A DNA stretch of 47,932 nt, from positions 1-47,932 of the forward strand of contig NZ_BPFA01000037.1 of NCBI RefSeq assembly GCF_019655055.1, in the 5' to 3' direction. The first letter of the stretch is position 1. Each line of letters starts with the position of its first letter. Origin of the DNA: Shewanella sp. MBTL60-112-B2. GTDB taxonomy: Bacteria; Pseudomonadota; Gammaproteobacteria; Enterobacterales; Shewanellaceae. Shown one piece after another: positions 25,610 through 35,789 of the stretch. The notes under the pieces were generated by a model. The model was not told the DNA's origin. It saw only the letters and a list, made by a program, of their open reading frames with translations, and searched no databases. The translations under genes were made by a program, and so were the position numbers.

Positions 25610-26068
25610 ATGGTGAACGCTTTTTATGACACTCTTAATCGTCAAGTGCTGGCCTTACTGGACGGCGAAGATGATTCGATAGCAGCATTAGCAAACTTTT
25701 CAGCTCTCTTAAACGATAACCTCACCGATCTGAATTGGGTTGGGTTTTATTTATTAAAGAATGATGAGTTGGTTCTTGGGCCTTTTCAAGGAAAAGTAGC
25801 TTGTTCAAGGATCCCAATCGGTAAAGGGGTTTGTGGAACTGCAGTAGCAACTAATGCTAGCCAGCGAATCGATGATGTACATCAATTTGAAGGGCACATC
25901 GCTTGTGATAGTGCGAGTAATTCTGAGTTGGTTGTGCCTTTACGTCAAAATGGAAAGGTTATCGGTGTACTAGATATTGATAGCCCTTCGTTATCAAGAT
26001 TCAGTGAAATTGATCAACAGGGCGTCGAAACTTTGGTAAAAAGTCTCGAAATTTGCCTAATTGGTTAA
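25610..26068 (+). CDS. msrC: Free methionine-(R)-sulfoxide reductase
   Basis: GAF-domain enzyme that reduces free Met-R-sulfoxide with thioredoxin. The 152 residues keep all three functional cysteines of the E. coli enzyme (YebR) at the same spacing: C65 in VACSRIP, C75 in GVCGTAV and C99 in HIACDSASNSELVVPL; the last is the catalytic one in E. coli (C118). Ribosome site AGGGA at 25599-25603. Position next to yebG, proQ and prc agrees with the E. coli order. Confidence 0.94.
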   Translation: MVNAFYDTLNRQVLALLDGEDDSIAALANFSALLNDNLTDLNWVGFYLLKNDELVLGPFQGKVACSRIPIGKGVCGTAVATNASQRIDDVHQFEGHIACDSASNSELVVPLRQNGKVIGVLDIDSPSLSRFSEIDQQGVETLVKSLEICLIG

Positions 26069-26356
26069 TCTACGACCAATTATTGCTAATTGTAGGTCGC
26101 AATCATTTGAAGCCTCTCTATAATAAGCGGTTTGAGTAATGAAAAAAGCAGACACAATTATATTCGACATACGAATACATGGAGTTTGTGATTTGTAGTT
26201 GCTAAGGTAGGTTTGGTTTCAGGGGCTAAAAACAGATGTTAACAATTTTTCATTTGTGGTTTGTGCCTAGATCAGACAAATATAAACGACACTTAAGTTG
26301 ATTAGAGCGATTGAGCTTGTCGGCGGTGTCCCTTTTTTAAAACTGTGGAAGTAAAG

Positions 26357-26995
26357 ATGGAATCAACAGAAAAGTTGACCGATACCAACGCTATTCTTGC
26401 GTATTTGTACGAAACATTTCCTTTGTGCTTTATAGCTGAAGGCGAAACTAAGCCATTAAAAATCGGATTGTTTCAAGATTTAGCGGAAAGGTTAGCTGAT
26501 GATTCTAAAGTCAGTAAAACTCAGCTCAGAATCGCATTAAGAAGATACACCAGTAGCTGGCGTTACCTTAAGTGCGTTAAAGCTGGCGCACAGCGTATCG
26601 ATTTAGACGGCAATGCTTGTGGTGAGCTAGAACAAGAGCACATTGACCACGCGGCAGCTACACTAAAAGAAAGCCAAGACAAAGCAAAGGCTAAAAGAGT
26701 TGCACAGGCTAAAAGTGCAAATCCTGCAGCTAAAACGGCTAAGAAGCCAGTTAAGAAGCCTGTTGCTAAGCGTCCAAAATCAGCTCAAAGCAGCAAACCT
26801 GCAAAAGAGCCTGCTGTGGCAGAAAATTTAACGCCTGCGGTTTTAACTGAATTGAAACCAAACCAGCGTGTTAATGTCAAATTAGGTAAAGCACCAGTAG
26901 CTGGTGTGATTCTGGACATTAAGAAAGAAGATGTTCAAGTTCAGTTAGACTCTGGTTTAACGATTAAAGTTAGAGCTGAACACATACTGCTGTAA
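26357..26995 (+). CDS. proQ: RNA chaperone ProQ
   Basis: Global sRNA/mRNA-binding protein. Start at ATG 26357 (GGAAG at 26347-26351); an in-frame GTG at 26345 precedes it but has no ribosome site of its own. 212 residues in three parts: FinO/ProQ domain about 5-115 with PLKIGLFQDLAERL, SKTQLRIALRRYTSSWRYL and RIDLDGNACGEL; a basic Lys/Ala/Pro linker about 120-160; and a C-terminal Tudor-like domain ending IKVRAEHILL. prc follows after 33 bases, as in E. coli. The 288 bases before it hold only an imperfect hairpin near 26073-26099. Confidence 0.96.
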   Translation: MESTEKLTDTNAILAYLYETFPLCFIAEGETKPLKIGLFQDLAERLADDSKVSKTQLRIALRRYTSSWRYLKCVKAGAQRIDLDGNACGELEQEHIDHAAATLKESQDKAKAKRVAQAKSANPAAKTAKKPVKKPVAKRPKSAQSSKPAKEPAVAENLTPAVLTELKPNQRVNVKLGKAPVAGVILDIKKEDVQVQLDSGLTIKVRAEHILL

Positions 26996-27028
26996 TGGCT
27001 TAAGAGCACCTAAAGGAGTGACTTGTTG

Positions 27029-29074
27029 ATGCGAAAACTTTCTCTGGCTGTATCCATTGCCGGTATTTTTGTCGGATTCTCGGCGTGGGCTGTTAGCCCA
27101 ACTATTCAATTCAGCGAGTTACCCGCTCTAAAGCAGGAACCGCAGCATAAAGTAGCCAGTAAGCGTGTTACCGGACTATTTACCCGTTCTCATTATCATC
27201 GTTTCGACATGGATGATGCATTCTCACAGCAAGTATTTGAGCGTTATCTAAAACAGTTAGATTACCGTAAGAATGTATTGCTGCAATCAGATATCGACAG
27301 CTTCAATCCTTATTCGACGCAATTTGATGATATGTTGAAAAGTGGCGACTTAAACCAAGCTTACAAGATGTTTGAGCTTGTACAAAAGCGACGCTACGAA
27401 CGTTTTGTTTACGCATTATCGCTGCTTGATGAAGAGATGGCGTTTGATGTTCCTGGCGATAAATACGAGTACGATCGTGAGAATGCGGATTGGCCAAAAA
27501 CTGAGGCCGATTTAAATGAGCTTTGGCGCCAACGCGTTAAGTATGATGCTTTAAATCTTTCTTTGACCGGAAAGAATTGGGATGAAATCGTTACTATCCT
27601 CGAAAAGCGTTATAACAACTCTATTAAGCGTCTAAGCCAGACACACAGTGAAGATGTATTTCAAGGTGTAATGAATGCCTTTGCTCGTACCGTAGAGCCT
27701 CATACTAGCTATCTTTCACCACGCAATGCCGAACGTTTCCAGATGGAAATGAACCTAAGCCTTGAAGGTATTGGCGCAGTGCTTCAAGTTGACGATGACT
27801 ATACCGTAATCAAGAGTCTTGTTGCTGGTGGCCCTGCGGCCACGAGTGAGAAATTGTCTCCGGAAGATAGAATTGTCGGTGTAGGTCAAGATGGTGAAGA
27901 TATCGTCGACGTTATTGGTTGGCGATTGGACGATGTCGTTGAGCTGATTAAAGGCCCTAAAGGCAGTAAAGTTGTCCTAGAAATTTTACCTAAGAAAGGT
28001 GGTACAAGTGCGAAGACATTCGAGCTGACCATTGTTCGAGATAAAATCCGTCTTGAAGATCGTGCCGCAACCTCCAAAGTGGTTGAGCCGACTGAAGGAC
28101 CTTATGCTAATCGTAAAGTCGGCGTCATTCAGATCCCTGGTTTCTATATGGATCTGTCTAAAGATGTTTCTAAAGAGTTAGCAGAATTAAAAGAAGCGAA
28201 AGTTGAAGGCATTATTATCGATCTCCGCGGTAACGGTGGTGGAGCCTTGACGGAAGCGACATTGTTAACGGGCCTATTTATTGAACAAGGCCCTGTAGTA
28301 CAAATTCGTGATGCTAATGGCCGAGTGTCGCAAAACCGAGATAATGACGGTCGCGTTACTTACGATGGCCCACTGACTGTGATGGTTGATAGATACAGTG
28401 CATCAGCTTCAGAAATTTTTGCTGCGGCGCTTCAAGATTACGATAGAGCATTGATTGTGGGTGAATCAACCTTTGGTAAAGGTACGGTTCAGCAGCACAA
28501 GAGCTTAGGTCGTATCTATGATATGTACGAAAAACCTATCGGTCATGTTCAATACACAATTGCAAAATTCTATCGTATTAACGGTGGTAGTACTCAGCTA
28601 AAAGGTGTGACACCGGATATTCCGTTCCCAAGTGCATTAGAGCCTGGCGAATACGGCGAAGCTGAAGAAGAAAATGCATTGCCTTGGGATAAAGTACCTG
28701 TTGCGCAGTATGGTACGCTAGGTGAAATTTATCCTCAGCTTATCGCTAACTTAGATGGCAAGCATCAAGATAGAATTAAATCTGATGTTGAATTTGGTTA
28801 TATTTTCCAAGATATTGCTGAATTTAAAAAGAATCATGATGATAAAACTGTTTCGTTAGTTAAGAGTGAGCGCTTAGCCGAGCGTGAAGAAAATGACAAG
28901 AAACAATTAGATCGTGCTAACGAAAGGCTTGTAAAAGAAGGCCAAGAAAAAGTTAAATCGTTAGATGATATACCTGATGACGTCGAAGTTGCAGATGCAT
29001 TTTTAGATGAAACTGCATACATTACTTTGGATTTAGCAGATATTGAAAAACTAGCTAAAAATCAGAAGAAGTAA
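27029..29074 (+). CDS. prc: Tail-specific periplasmic protease Prc (Tsp)
   Basis: Periplasmic C-terminal processing protease that degrades tagged proteins and processes or degrades cell-wall enzymes. ATG at 27029 gives 681 residues and the signal peptide MRKLSLAVSIAGIFVGFSAWA; AAAGGAG lies at 27012-27018, and in-frame TTG codons at 27023 and 27026 are possible but less likely starts. PDZ domain about 240-330. The catalytic dyad fits E. coli spacing: S459 in RYSASASEIFAAAL and K484 in FGKGTVQQ (25 apart). A DUF3340-type C-terminal region follows. Terminated at 29091-29117. Confidence 0.96.
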   Translation: MRKLSLAVSIAGIFVGFSAWAVSPTIQFSELPALKQEPQHKVASKRVTGLFTRSHYHRFDMDDAFSQQVFERYLKQLDYRKNVLLQSDIDSFNPYSTQFDDMLKSGDLNQAYKMFELVQKRRYERFVYALSLLDEEMAFDVPGDKYEYDRENADWPKTEADLNELWRQRVKYDALNLSLTGKNWDEIVTILEKRYNNSIKRLSQTHSEDVFQGVMNAFARTVEPHTSYLSPRNAERFQMEMNLSLEGIGAVLQVDDDYTVIKSLVAGGPAATSEKLSPEDRIVGVGQDGEDIVDVIGWRLDDVVELIKGPKGSKVVLEILPKKGGTSAKTFELTIVRDKIRLEDRAATSKVVEPTEGPYANRKVGVIQIPGFYMDLSKDVSKELAELKEAKVEGIIIDLRGNGGGALTEATLLTGLFIEQGPVVQIRDANGRVSQNRDNDGRVTYDGPLTVMVDRYSASASEIFAAALQDYDRALIVGESTFGKGTVQQHKSLGRIYDMYEKPIGHVQYTIAKFYRINGGSTQLKGVTPDIPFPSALEPGEYGEAEEENALPWDKVPVAQYGTLGEIYPQLIANLDGKHQDRIKSDVEFGYIFQDIAEFKKNHDDKTVSLVKSERLAEREENDKKQLDRANERLVKEGQEKVKSLDDIPDDVEVADAFLDETAYITLDLADIEKLAKNQKK

Positions 29075-29090
29075 TATCGAGTCAATAAGA

Positions 29091-29117
29091 AAACGCGCTT
29101 AATGCGCGTTTTTTTTA
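29091..29117 (+). terminator. Intrinsic terminator after prc
   Basis: AAACGCGC-TTAAT-GCGCGTTT stem-loop running into eight or more T residues. It lies just before the pepN ribosome site, which also argues against any pepN start inside it (29102). Confidence 0.9.
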
Positions 29118-29146
29118 ATCCAAAATTAATAAGAAGAGGTTTATTC

Positions 29147-31708
29147 ATGTCACAACCACAAGCTAAATTCCTCAAAGACTACCAAAAACCTAATTTTCAA
29201 ATTTCCCATATTGACTTAGATTTCACTCTTGCAGAAAAGCAGACTCAAGTTGTTGCGACCAGCAAAGTTATTAGACAAGGTAAGCATAATGAGTCGCTTG
29301 TATTAGTGGGTGATGAGTTAACAGTGCTTAGCGTTAAGGTTAATGGAGCTGCAGCCGAGTTTAAGCAACTAACAGGTGAACTAGTTATTACGACAGGTCT
29401 TGATAACTTTGAATTGCAGATAATCACTCAGCTCGATCCTGAAGCAAACTCCAGTCTCGAAGGTCTATATATGTCTGATGGGGCCTACTGTACTCAATGT
29501 GAGGCAGAAGGATTTAGACGGATCACTTATTTCTTAGACAGACCCGATGTATTAGCTATTTATACAGTACGTATTGAAGCGGAAAAAGCGGCTTTTCCTT
29601 ATTTATTGAGTAATGGCAACCTAATAGAAAGCGGTGAGTTAGACAATGGTTTGCACTTTGCTAAGTGGCATGATCCATTTCCCAAACCTGCCTACCTGTT
29701 TGCATTAGTGGCTGGTGATTTTGATTTGCTAGAGGACAAATTTACGACCTGCAGTAATCGAGACGTTAAGCTTCAGGTATTTGTGGACAAAGGTAACTTG
29801 AACAAAGCACATCATGCTATGGCGTCGCTCAAGAAATCAATGGCTTGGGATGAAAGCCGTTTTGATCTTGAGTATGACCTTGATATCTACATGATAGTCG
29901 CGGTTGATTTTTTCAATATGGGAGCGATGGAAAACAAGGGCTTAAATGTATTCAATACCAAGTTCGTGTTAGCCGATAAAGCCTCTGCAACTGATGATGA
30001 CTACCATGGGATTGAGTCTGTGGTGGGACACGAATACTTCCATAATTGGACTGGAAATCGAGTAACCTGTCGCGATTGGTTCCAACTAAGTCTAAAAGAG
30101 GGCTTAACTGTCTTTAGAGATCAGGAATTTAGTTCCGATTTAGGCTCTCGTGCGGTTAATCGTATTCATGCTATTAAAGTCATTAAAAACCAGCAGTTCG
30201 CTGAAGATTCCGGTCCAATGGCCCATCCGATCAGGCCTGAGTCAGTTATTGAAATGAATAACTTCTACACGGTTACTGTTTATAATAAAGGTGCTGAAGT
30301 GATTAGAATGATGCATACCTTACTTGGAGAGATAGCTTTCCAGCAAGGTATGAAGTTATATTTCAAACGTCATGACGGCCAAGCTGTGACCTGCGATGAT
30401 TTTGTTGCTGCGATGGAAGATGCGAGTAAGGTCGATTTAACCCAATTTAGACGTTGGTATAGTCAGGCGGGCACACCGCAAGTTGATATTGAAGAACACT
30501 ATGATGAACTGGCCAATGTCTACCAGTTAACGCTGTCGCAAATGACCCCAGCAACACCTGACAAGAAAGAAAAACTGCCACTGCATATTCCTTTCGATAT
30601 CGAGCTTATTGATGTTGAAGGCCAATCTATATTTAACAAGGTATTGGACTTTACAGAGGCTAAGCAGGTCTTTACTTTTGAAGGGATCCAACAAAAACCA
30701 ATTCCTTCTTTACTACAGAATTTTTCTGCGCCAGTTAAGTTAAACTTCAACTACTCTGTTGAACAACTGATCCATATCATGCGATTCGCCAACAGCGAGG
30801 TTGCTAAATGGGAAGCATCTGTTTCACTGTTTAGCCAATCAGTTTGGCAAAATATTGACAATCTACAAAGCAAGCAAGCTATGTACATTGACCCTAGGAT
30901 CTTAGATGCATTCAAAGGCGTGATCCTGTCTCAGGAGTTGGATAGGGCACTAATGGCAGAAATTTTGTCCTTAACGAGTGCTAATGCTTTGATTGAGCAG
31001 AAAGCTTCTGTTGATCTCGATAATCTTGCTCTTGCTAGAGAGTTTGTCGTGCTCGAAATTGCTTCTGGCTGTGAAGATGAGTTATTCGCTATGGTACGAG
31101 AATTACAGAATGCTGATGATGCATCCTCTCGTGCGCTTAAAAATGTGTGTTTAAGTTTGCTACTTAAAATAGAGCAAAGTTACGGCACTCTTGCTAAGGC
31201 TCAGTTTGAATCGGCGCAAAATATGACAGATAGTTTAGGGGCTTTAACAGCACTAAATTGTGAGTCATCAGCGATCCGTGATGAATTAATGACAAAGTTT
31301 GAGCTCCAATGGGCGAAAACCCCTTTAGTGATGGATAAGTGGCTGGTACTGCATGCCACTTTAAATAGCGGTGATTGTATTGATACCTTATTGTCACTGT
31401 TTGAGCATGAGGCATTTAGCTTTAATAATCCAAATAGAGTGCGCTCTCTTATTGGGGCGTTTGCTGCAGGTAATACGTTTGAATTTCATCAGAAAAGTGG
31501 AGCGGGCTATAGGTTCCTAACCGATGCGATTATTAAACTTAATATTCTTAATCCGCAAGTAGCAGCGCGCATTATTACGCCGTTAATCCAGTTTAAGAAA
31601 TTTGACTTAAATAGGCAGCAATTGATGAGAAATGAATTGCAACGTATTCTTGCTGTTGAAGATTTATCTAAAGATTTATACGAGAAAGTGACAAAAGCAT
31701 TAGCATAA
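29147..31708 (+). CDS. pepN: Aminopeptidase N
   Basis: Broad-specificity M1 zinc aminopeptidase. Start at 29147 (AAGAAGAGG upstream) gives 853 residues beginning MSQPQAKFLKDYQKPNF. Exopeptidase motif GAMEN at 259-263; zinc motif HEYFH (H295, E296, H299) with third ligand E318 exactly 19 residues on, in LKEGLTVF. The C-terminal helical domain is complete. Slightly shorter than the 870 of E. coli. Single gene behind the prc terminator. Confidence 0.96.
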   Translation: MSQPQAKFLKDYQKPNFQISHIDLDFTLAEKQTQVVATSKVIRQGKHNESLVLVGDELTVLSVKVNGAAAEFKQLTGELVITTGLDNFELQIITQLDPEANSSLEGLYMSDGAYCTQCEAEGFRRITYFLDRPDVLAIYTVRIEAEKAAFPYLLSNGNLIESGELDNGLHFAKWHDPFPKPAYLFALVAGDFDLLEDKFTTCSNRDVKLQVFVDKGNLNKAHHAMASLKKSMAWDESRFDLEYDLDIYMIVAVDFFNMGAMENKGLNVFNTKFVLADKASATDDDYHGIESVVGHEYFHNWTGNRVTCRDWFQLSLKEGLTVFRDQEFSSDLGSRAVNRIHAIKVIKNQQFAEDSGPMAHPIRPESVIEMNNFYTVTVYNKGAEVIRMMHTLLGEIAFQQGMKLYFKRHDGQAVTCDDFVAAMEDASKVDLTQFRRWYSQAGTPQVDIEEHYDELANVYQLTLSQMTPATPDKKEKLPLHIPFDIELIDVEGQSIFNKVLDFTEAKQVFTFEGIQQKPIPSLLQNFSAPVKLNFNYSVEQLIHIMRFANSEVAKWEASVSLFSQSVWQNIDNLQSKQAMYIDPRILDAFKGVILSQELDRALMAEILSLTSANALIEQKASVDLDNLALAREFVVLEIASGCEDELFAMVRELQNADDASSRALKNVCLSLLLKIEQSYGTLAKAQFESAQNMTDSLGALTALNCESSAIRDELMTKFELQWAKTPLVMDKWLVLHATLNSGDCIDTLLSLFEHEAFSFNNPNRVRSLIGAFAAGNTFEFHQKSGAGYRFLTDAIIKLNILNPQVAARIITPLIQFKKFDLNRQQLMRNELQRILAVEDLSKDLYEKVTKALA

Positions 31709-31796
31709 AATGTAATTGAAAATATTGGATCTCATTCTCACTCATCGTAATATATGCGAACAGAATTGAGGTCCAATTATTTAATGAGAGTTTGTT

Positions 31797-32027
31797 TTGG
31801 CATCACCACATCAGATTTTTCAATTTCCGCTGAATATCAGTTATCAAGAGTTTCTTCCTTACTACCGAGGCGAGGTTAATCAAGTCGAGGTCGTGGATAC
31901 CAAGGGACGAACCCTGTGGATCAATGCTCGTCATTTTAGACCCTTCTTATCCAGCATGGGTATAAAAGCCTATTTTAAAATGGTCGTCGATAGTCAGGGA
32001 AACCTGATCAGCCTCAGTAAGTGTTAG
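31797..32027 (+). CDS. DUF2835 family protein
   Basis: A 76-residue conserved protein of unknown function. It shows the family pattern: FPLNISYQEFLPYYRG, then VVDTKGRTLWINARHFRPFLSSMGI and a final VDSQGNLISL. The start must be the TTG at 31797, because an in-frame stop lies four codons upstream; GAGAG at 31786-31790 is well spaced. Follows pepN by 88 bases, same strand. No function is inferred. Confidence 0.82.
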   Translation: MASPHQIFQFPLNISYQEFLPYYRGEVNQVEVVDTKGRTLWINARHFRPFLSSMGIKAYFKMVVDSQGNLISLSKC

Positions 32028-32345
32028 AGTAATTACTTCAAACGGTCGATTGCTTTAAACGTCAAACCATACCCTAAACTTGGTGCTCTAGGTCATTGTA
32101 AACACGTAACAAATGACCTACTCATCCCGCAATTTTAAGTTTACCTATTGCTGATTTAAATACAGCACTAAAATCTACCAATGAACCTGCTCTTAAGTGA
32201 CGAAATCTTTTGAAGATTTTCTAAATTTCATCCTTGCTCACTTCGTATAAATGCTGTAACAATGGTGTCACCTGTAAGTTAACGAAATGTTGGCTAATCA
32301 ATTCCTATAACAAAAGAATCCAGCAGGTTACGGAGAGAAGCTAAA
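32028..32345. other. Long 5' region of the DUF1302 operon
   Basis: No gene. Contains the long operator-like inverted repeat at 32089-32120 and a short 7-bp hairpin AAATCTT-TTG-AAGATTT (32203-32219). GGAGAG at 32333-32338 is the ribosome site of the next gene. Confidence 0.6.
32089..32120. promoter_or_regulatory. 32-bp operator-like inverted repeat
   Basis: TAGGTCATT (32089-32097) and AATGACCTA (32112-32120) are perfect 9-bp arms around 14 bases, about 225 bp before the DUF1302 start. The size and symmetry suit a dimeric repressor or activator. The regulator is unknown. Confidence 0.5.
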
Positions 32346-34394
32346 ATGAAAAAGATTAAAAACGGCTTTAATAAGTCGGCGCTCGCTTTGGGGATAGTTG
32401 CGGCGCTTGGTTTTGGCATGACAAATCATGCTAATGCAATCTCATTCAATTGGGGTGAGGTAGAAGGAACATTCGATTCTACTTGGACTGCTGGTGCAAG
32501 TTGGCGTGTCGAGGGCAGAGATTGGGACAATCAGATTGGTAAAGTAAACCATCCTCGCTTTGATTGGTCTGGCTACTCAGCTTTTGGGGATACTAAGTAC
32601 AGTTCGGCTGAGATCTGGGCACAACCAGGCTCTTATTCGAGCAATGGTGATTTAAGTAACCTGTTATATTCAAAAGGTGATACAACATCTGAGATCGTTA
32701 AAGGTCTTCATGAGTTGTCATTGAAATACCAAAATTTTGGCCTGTTTGCTCGAGGCATGTATTTCTATGATCGTAAACTCAATGATGGTGACTTTGGTTT
32801 TAATGATCCGCTGACGGGACAAGAGTTTGACCCTTGTGCTGATAGCAAAGCGTCTGAAGTACAGTGTAAAGACATACGTTTATTGGATGCTTTTGTTTAT
32901 GCCGATTTCGATTTTAACGATGGCGCAAATCCACTCTCAATCCGTGTTGGTAATCAGGTAGTCTCTTGGGGAGAAAGCACCTTGATTGCACACGGTATTG
33001 GTGTGATTAACCCTGTTGATTTGAACATTCTTAATGCGCCGGGAGCTGAACTGAAAGAAGCCTTTAGGCCACAAGGTATGGTTTGGGCATCATTCGGCGT
33101 GACCGATAACTTATCTGTCGAAGGTTTTTACCAATATGATTGGGAACCAGTTTGGGTTCCAACACCGGGCTCAATTTTTTCAACTAATGACTTTGCCGGT
33201 TATGGTGGTTATAACCAAAACGCTCAGTTAGGTTTTAACTCTAATCCAGATATGAATCTCGATTTCTTGTTGTCTGAATACAATACCCTTGTGGGTATGG
33301 TGGGCTCAGGGCAGGTTGATCCAGCTGATTTAGCTAGATTGGCATTAGCTTATCCAACCAAAGCAACCTTGGTTGAAGATCCTGCTTCGGCAAGTGATGA
33401 TGGTCAGTGGGGGGTAAAACTTGGTTATTATGCGCCCCAATTGGGTGAAACCGAGTTTGGCTTGTACTACATGAACTACCATAGTCGTCGTCCGCTGATT
33501 AGTGGTACTACGGCAAACTTTAACGAAGATGCAATAGCCCGCGATTTACAACGTCTTGGTGGTAAAGCACAGTCTGGCGAGGAGATGACTCGTGAAGATA
33601 TATTAGCACTAGAGACTTTCTCTAAGGCGCAGATTGTTTACCCTGAAGATATTCAGTTGATGGGCTTTAGTTTTAATACATTAGTAGGTGACACTTCCGT
33701 TGCAGGTGAAATTGCTCATCGTTTGGATGAACCGTTACAGATTGATGATGTTGAATTATTATTTGCCGCCATGCCACAGCAACTTGCTAATGCAGGTTTA
33801 AACCCTGAATTTGACGGAATTTCACAAGTTGAAAACTACGGTCCTGGTGAATATGCTGAAGGCTTTATTCGTTTAGATACCACTCAGGCTCAGACTACCT
33901 TTACTCACCTATTTGGCCCTACATTGGGCACCGATAACTTGACTATGCTAGCTGAAGTCGGTGGAGTATGGATCCACGATATGCCAAGCCATGATGAGTT
34001 AAGACTCAATGGTCCAGGTACTTCTCGTTCGGGCGGTAATCCTGATATGCCAGGTATTATCGAAGCGGTACATAACGGTCCAGAAACCAACCCATTCCCA
34101 ACTGATTTTGCCTGGGGCTATCGTCTAGTTGCTAAAGCTGACTACAACAACGTATGGGGCGGTGTGAACATTGCACCTCGAGTTATTTTCTCCCATGACG
34201 TTGATGGTATCACTCCAGATCCTATGTTCTTGTTCACAGAAGGTAAGAAGTCAGTCGCTTTGGGCATTAACTTCGATTACCAGAGCCGTTGGGGCGCAGA
34301 TCTTTCTTACAACACTTTCTTCGGTGGAGTAGGAACGACCAATTCGATGGCTGATCGAGATTATGTTTCGTTCAATATTAAATATTCAATCTAA
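32346..34394 (+). CDS. DUF1302 family outer-membrane protein
   Basis: 682-residue secreted protein: signal peptide MKKIKNGFNKSALALGIVAA ending near NHANA, then a long Gly/aromatic-rich region with alternating patterns typical of an outer-membrane beta barrel. It includes LSIRVGNQVVSWGESTLIAHGIGVINPVD, a DUF1302 hallmark, and a C-terminal strand, YVSFNIKYSI. Function unproven. First of four genes with DUF1329, YCF48-like and MMPL products, a combination that recurs in gammaproteobacteria using lipids, sterols or other hydrophobic compounds. The DUF1329 gene starts 19 bases later. Confidence 0.87.
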   Translation: MKKIKNGFNKSALALGIVAALGFGMTNHANAISFNWGEVEGTFDSTWTAGASWRVEGRDWDNQIGKVNHPRFDWSGYSAFGDTKYSSAEIWAQPGSYSSNGDLSNLLYSKGDTTSEIVKGLHELSLKYQNFGLFARGMYFYDRKLNDGDFGFNDPLTGQEFDPCADSKASEVQCKDIRLLDAFVYADFDFNDGANPLSIRVGNQVVSWGESTLIAHGIGVINPVDLNILNAPGAELKEAFRPQGMVWASFGVTDNLSVEGFYQYDWEPVWVPTPGSIFSTNDFAGYGGYNQNAQLGFNSNPDMNLDFLLSEYNTLVGMVGSGQVDPADLARLALAYPTKATLVEDPASASDDGQWGVKLGYYAPQLGETEFGLYYMNYHSRRPLISGTTANFNEDAIARDLQRLGGKAQSGEEMTREDILALETFSKAQIVYPEDIQLMGFSFNTLVGDTSVAGEIAHRLDEPLQIDDVELLFAAMPQQLANAGLNPEFDGISQVENYGPGEYAEGFIRLDTTQAQTTFTHLFGPTLGTDNLTMLAEVGGVWIHDMPSHDELRLNGPGTSRSGGNPDMPGIIEAVHNGPETNPFPTDFAWGYRLVAKADYNNVWGGVNIAPRVIFSHDVDGITPDPMFLFTEGKKSVALGINFDYQSRWGADLSYNTFFGGVGTTNSMADRDYVSFNIKYSI

Positions 34395-34413
34395 AATCAC
34401 AAGGACAATAACA

Positions 34414-35778
34414 ATGAATAAACTTGCGATGTTGCCTGTAGCAGTGATGATAGCTTTAAGCGCACCAAGTGCCTTGGCTAAGGTTTCTGAAGCAGATGCT
34501 GCGAAGTTAGGTACTGAGTTTACTCCACTTGGTGGTGAAAAAGCCGCTAATGCGGATGGATCTATTCCAGCATGGGATGGTGGGATCACAGAGCCTGTTG
34601 CTGGTTATAGTAAAGGAATGCATCATCCAGATCCTTTCCCTAGCGATAAAATTGAATTTACCATTACCAATGCTAATAAAGATAAATATAAAGAGTATTT
34701 ATCAGACGGTCAGATCAAACTGTTTGAGCTATACCCTGAAACATTCAAGATGAATGTGTACCAAACTCGTCGTTCGGCTTCAGTGCCTCAGTTTGTTTAT
34801 GATGCTACCAAAGAGAACGCGACTCGTGCAGAGCTCATCGATGGCGGCAACGGTATTAAGGGCGCATCAATTGGTATTCCATTTCCTATACCTGAAAATG
34901 GTCTAGAGGTGATTTGGAATCATGTACTTCGTTTTCGTGGTGTAGATCTTAAGACCTCTCGTAGTCAAGCTGCGCCGACCGCGGGTGGTAGCTATACCTT
35001 AGTTGAAACCACTGAAGAACTGCGCTTTCAATATTCTCGCCCTGAGATGACGTTAGACAAGCTAAGTAAAGACAATACTCTGTTTTTCTTTAAGCAGGTT
35101 GTTACTCAACCAGCTCGTCTTGCGGGTACTGCACTGCTTGTGAAAGAGACGATGGACCAAGAAAAGTTACCTCGTCAAGCTTGGACTTATAATACAGGGC
35201 AGCGCCGCGTACGTAAGGCTCCAAATGTTGCATTCGACACTCCAGGTACCGTTTCTGATGGTCTAAGAACAACCGATGACTTCGATATGTTCAACGGCTC
35301 TCCAGTACGTTACAACTGGGAATTAGTGGGTAAGCAAGAGCTTTATATCCCGTACAACGATTATAAGTTGCACTCAGATAAGCTTGATTACGAGCAAATC
35401 ATCACTCCAGGCCATATCAACCCTGAATATGTTCGTTATGAAAAGCATCGTGTTTGGGTCGTTAAAGCGACACTGAAAGAGGGCATGCGCCATATCTACA
35501 AGGCACGTACTTTCTACATTGATGAAGACTCTTGGCAGGTTTCAGTTGCGGATCTTTATGATAACCGAGATGAACTCTACCGCGTAGCAATAGCCCATGG
35601 TTTGAACTACTACGAAGTGCCTACACAATGGAGTACCTTGGAAGTGTTCCATGATCTGCAGTCACGTCGTTATATTGCGATGGGTCTAGATAATGAAGGC
35701 CGTATGTATGACTTCGATGCGAAATTGAGTGAAGCAAACTTTACTCCAGCAGCCTTACGCCGTGCAGGTATTCGTTAA
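34414..35778 (+). CDS. DUF1329 family periplasmic protein
   Basis: Start at 34414 (AAGGA at 34401-34405) gives 454 residues with signal peptide MNKLAMLPVAVMIALSAPSA, cleaved near ALA-KVSEADAAKLG. An in-frame ATG at 34363 lies inside the previous gene and would bury the signal. Family marks are GTEFTPLGGEKAANADGSIPAW, FPIPENGLEVIWNHVLRFRG and a C-terminal FDAKLSEANFTPAALRRAG. DUF1329 is, to my knowledge, placed with LolA/LolB-like lipid-binding folds, so a periplasmic or outer-membrane lipid carrier role is inferred. A terminator-like hairpin follows at 35790. Confidence 0.87.
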   Translation: MNKLAMLPVAVMIALSAPSALAKVSEADAAKLGTEFTPLGGEKAANADGSIPAWDGGITEPVAGYSKGMHHPDPFPSDKIEFTITNANKDKYKEYLSDGQIKLFELYPETFKMNVYQTRRSASVPQFVYDATKENATRAELIDGGNGIKGASIGIPFPIPENGLEVIWNHVLRFRGVDLKTSRSQAAPTAGGSYTLVETTEELRFQYSRPEMTLDKLSKDNTLFFFKQVVTQPARLAGTALLVKETMDQEKLPRQAWTYNTGQRRVRKAPNVAFDTPGTVSDGLRTTDDFDMFNGSPVRYNWELVGKQELYIPYNDYKLHSDKLDYEQIITPGHINPEYVRYEKHRVWVVKATLKEGMRHIYKARTFYIDEDSWQVSVADLYDNRDELYRVAIAHGLNYYEVPTQWSTLEVFHDLQSRRYIAMGLDNEGRMYDFDAKLSEANFTPAALRRAGIR

Positions 35779-35789
35779 ACTCGCTTGTT

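Noticed and set aside
26073..26099. Hairpin after msrC as a terminator
   Set aside because: The stem is interrupted by a bulge and there is no T tract; kept only as a remark.
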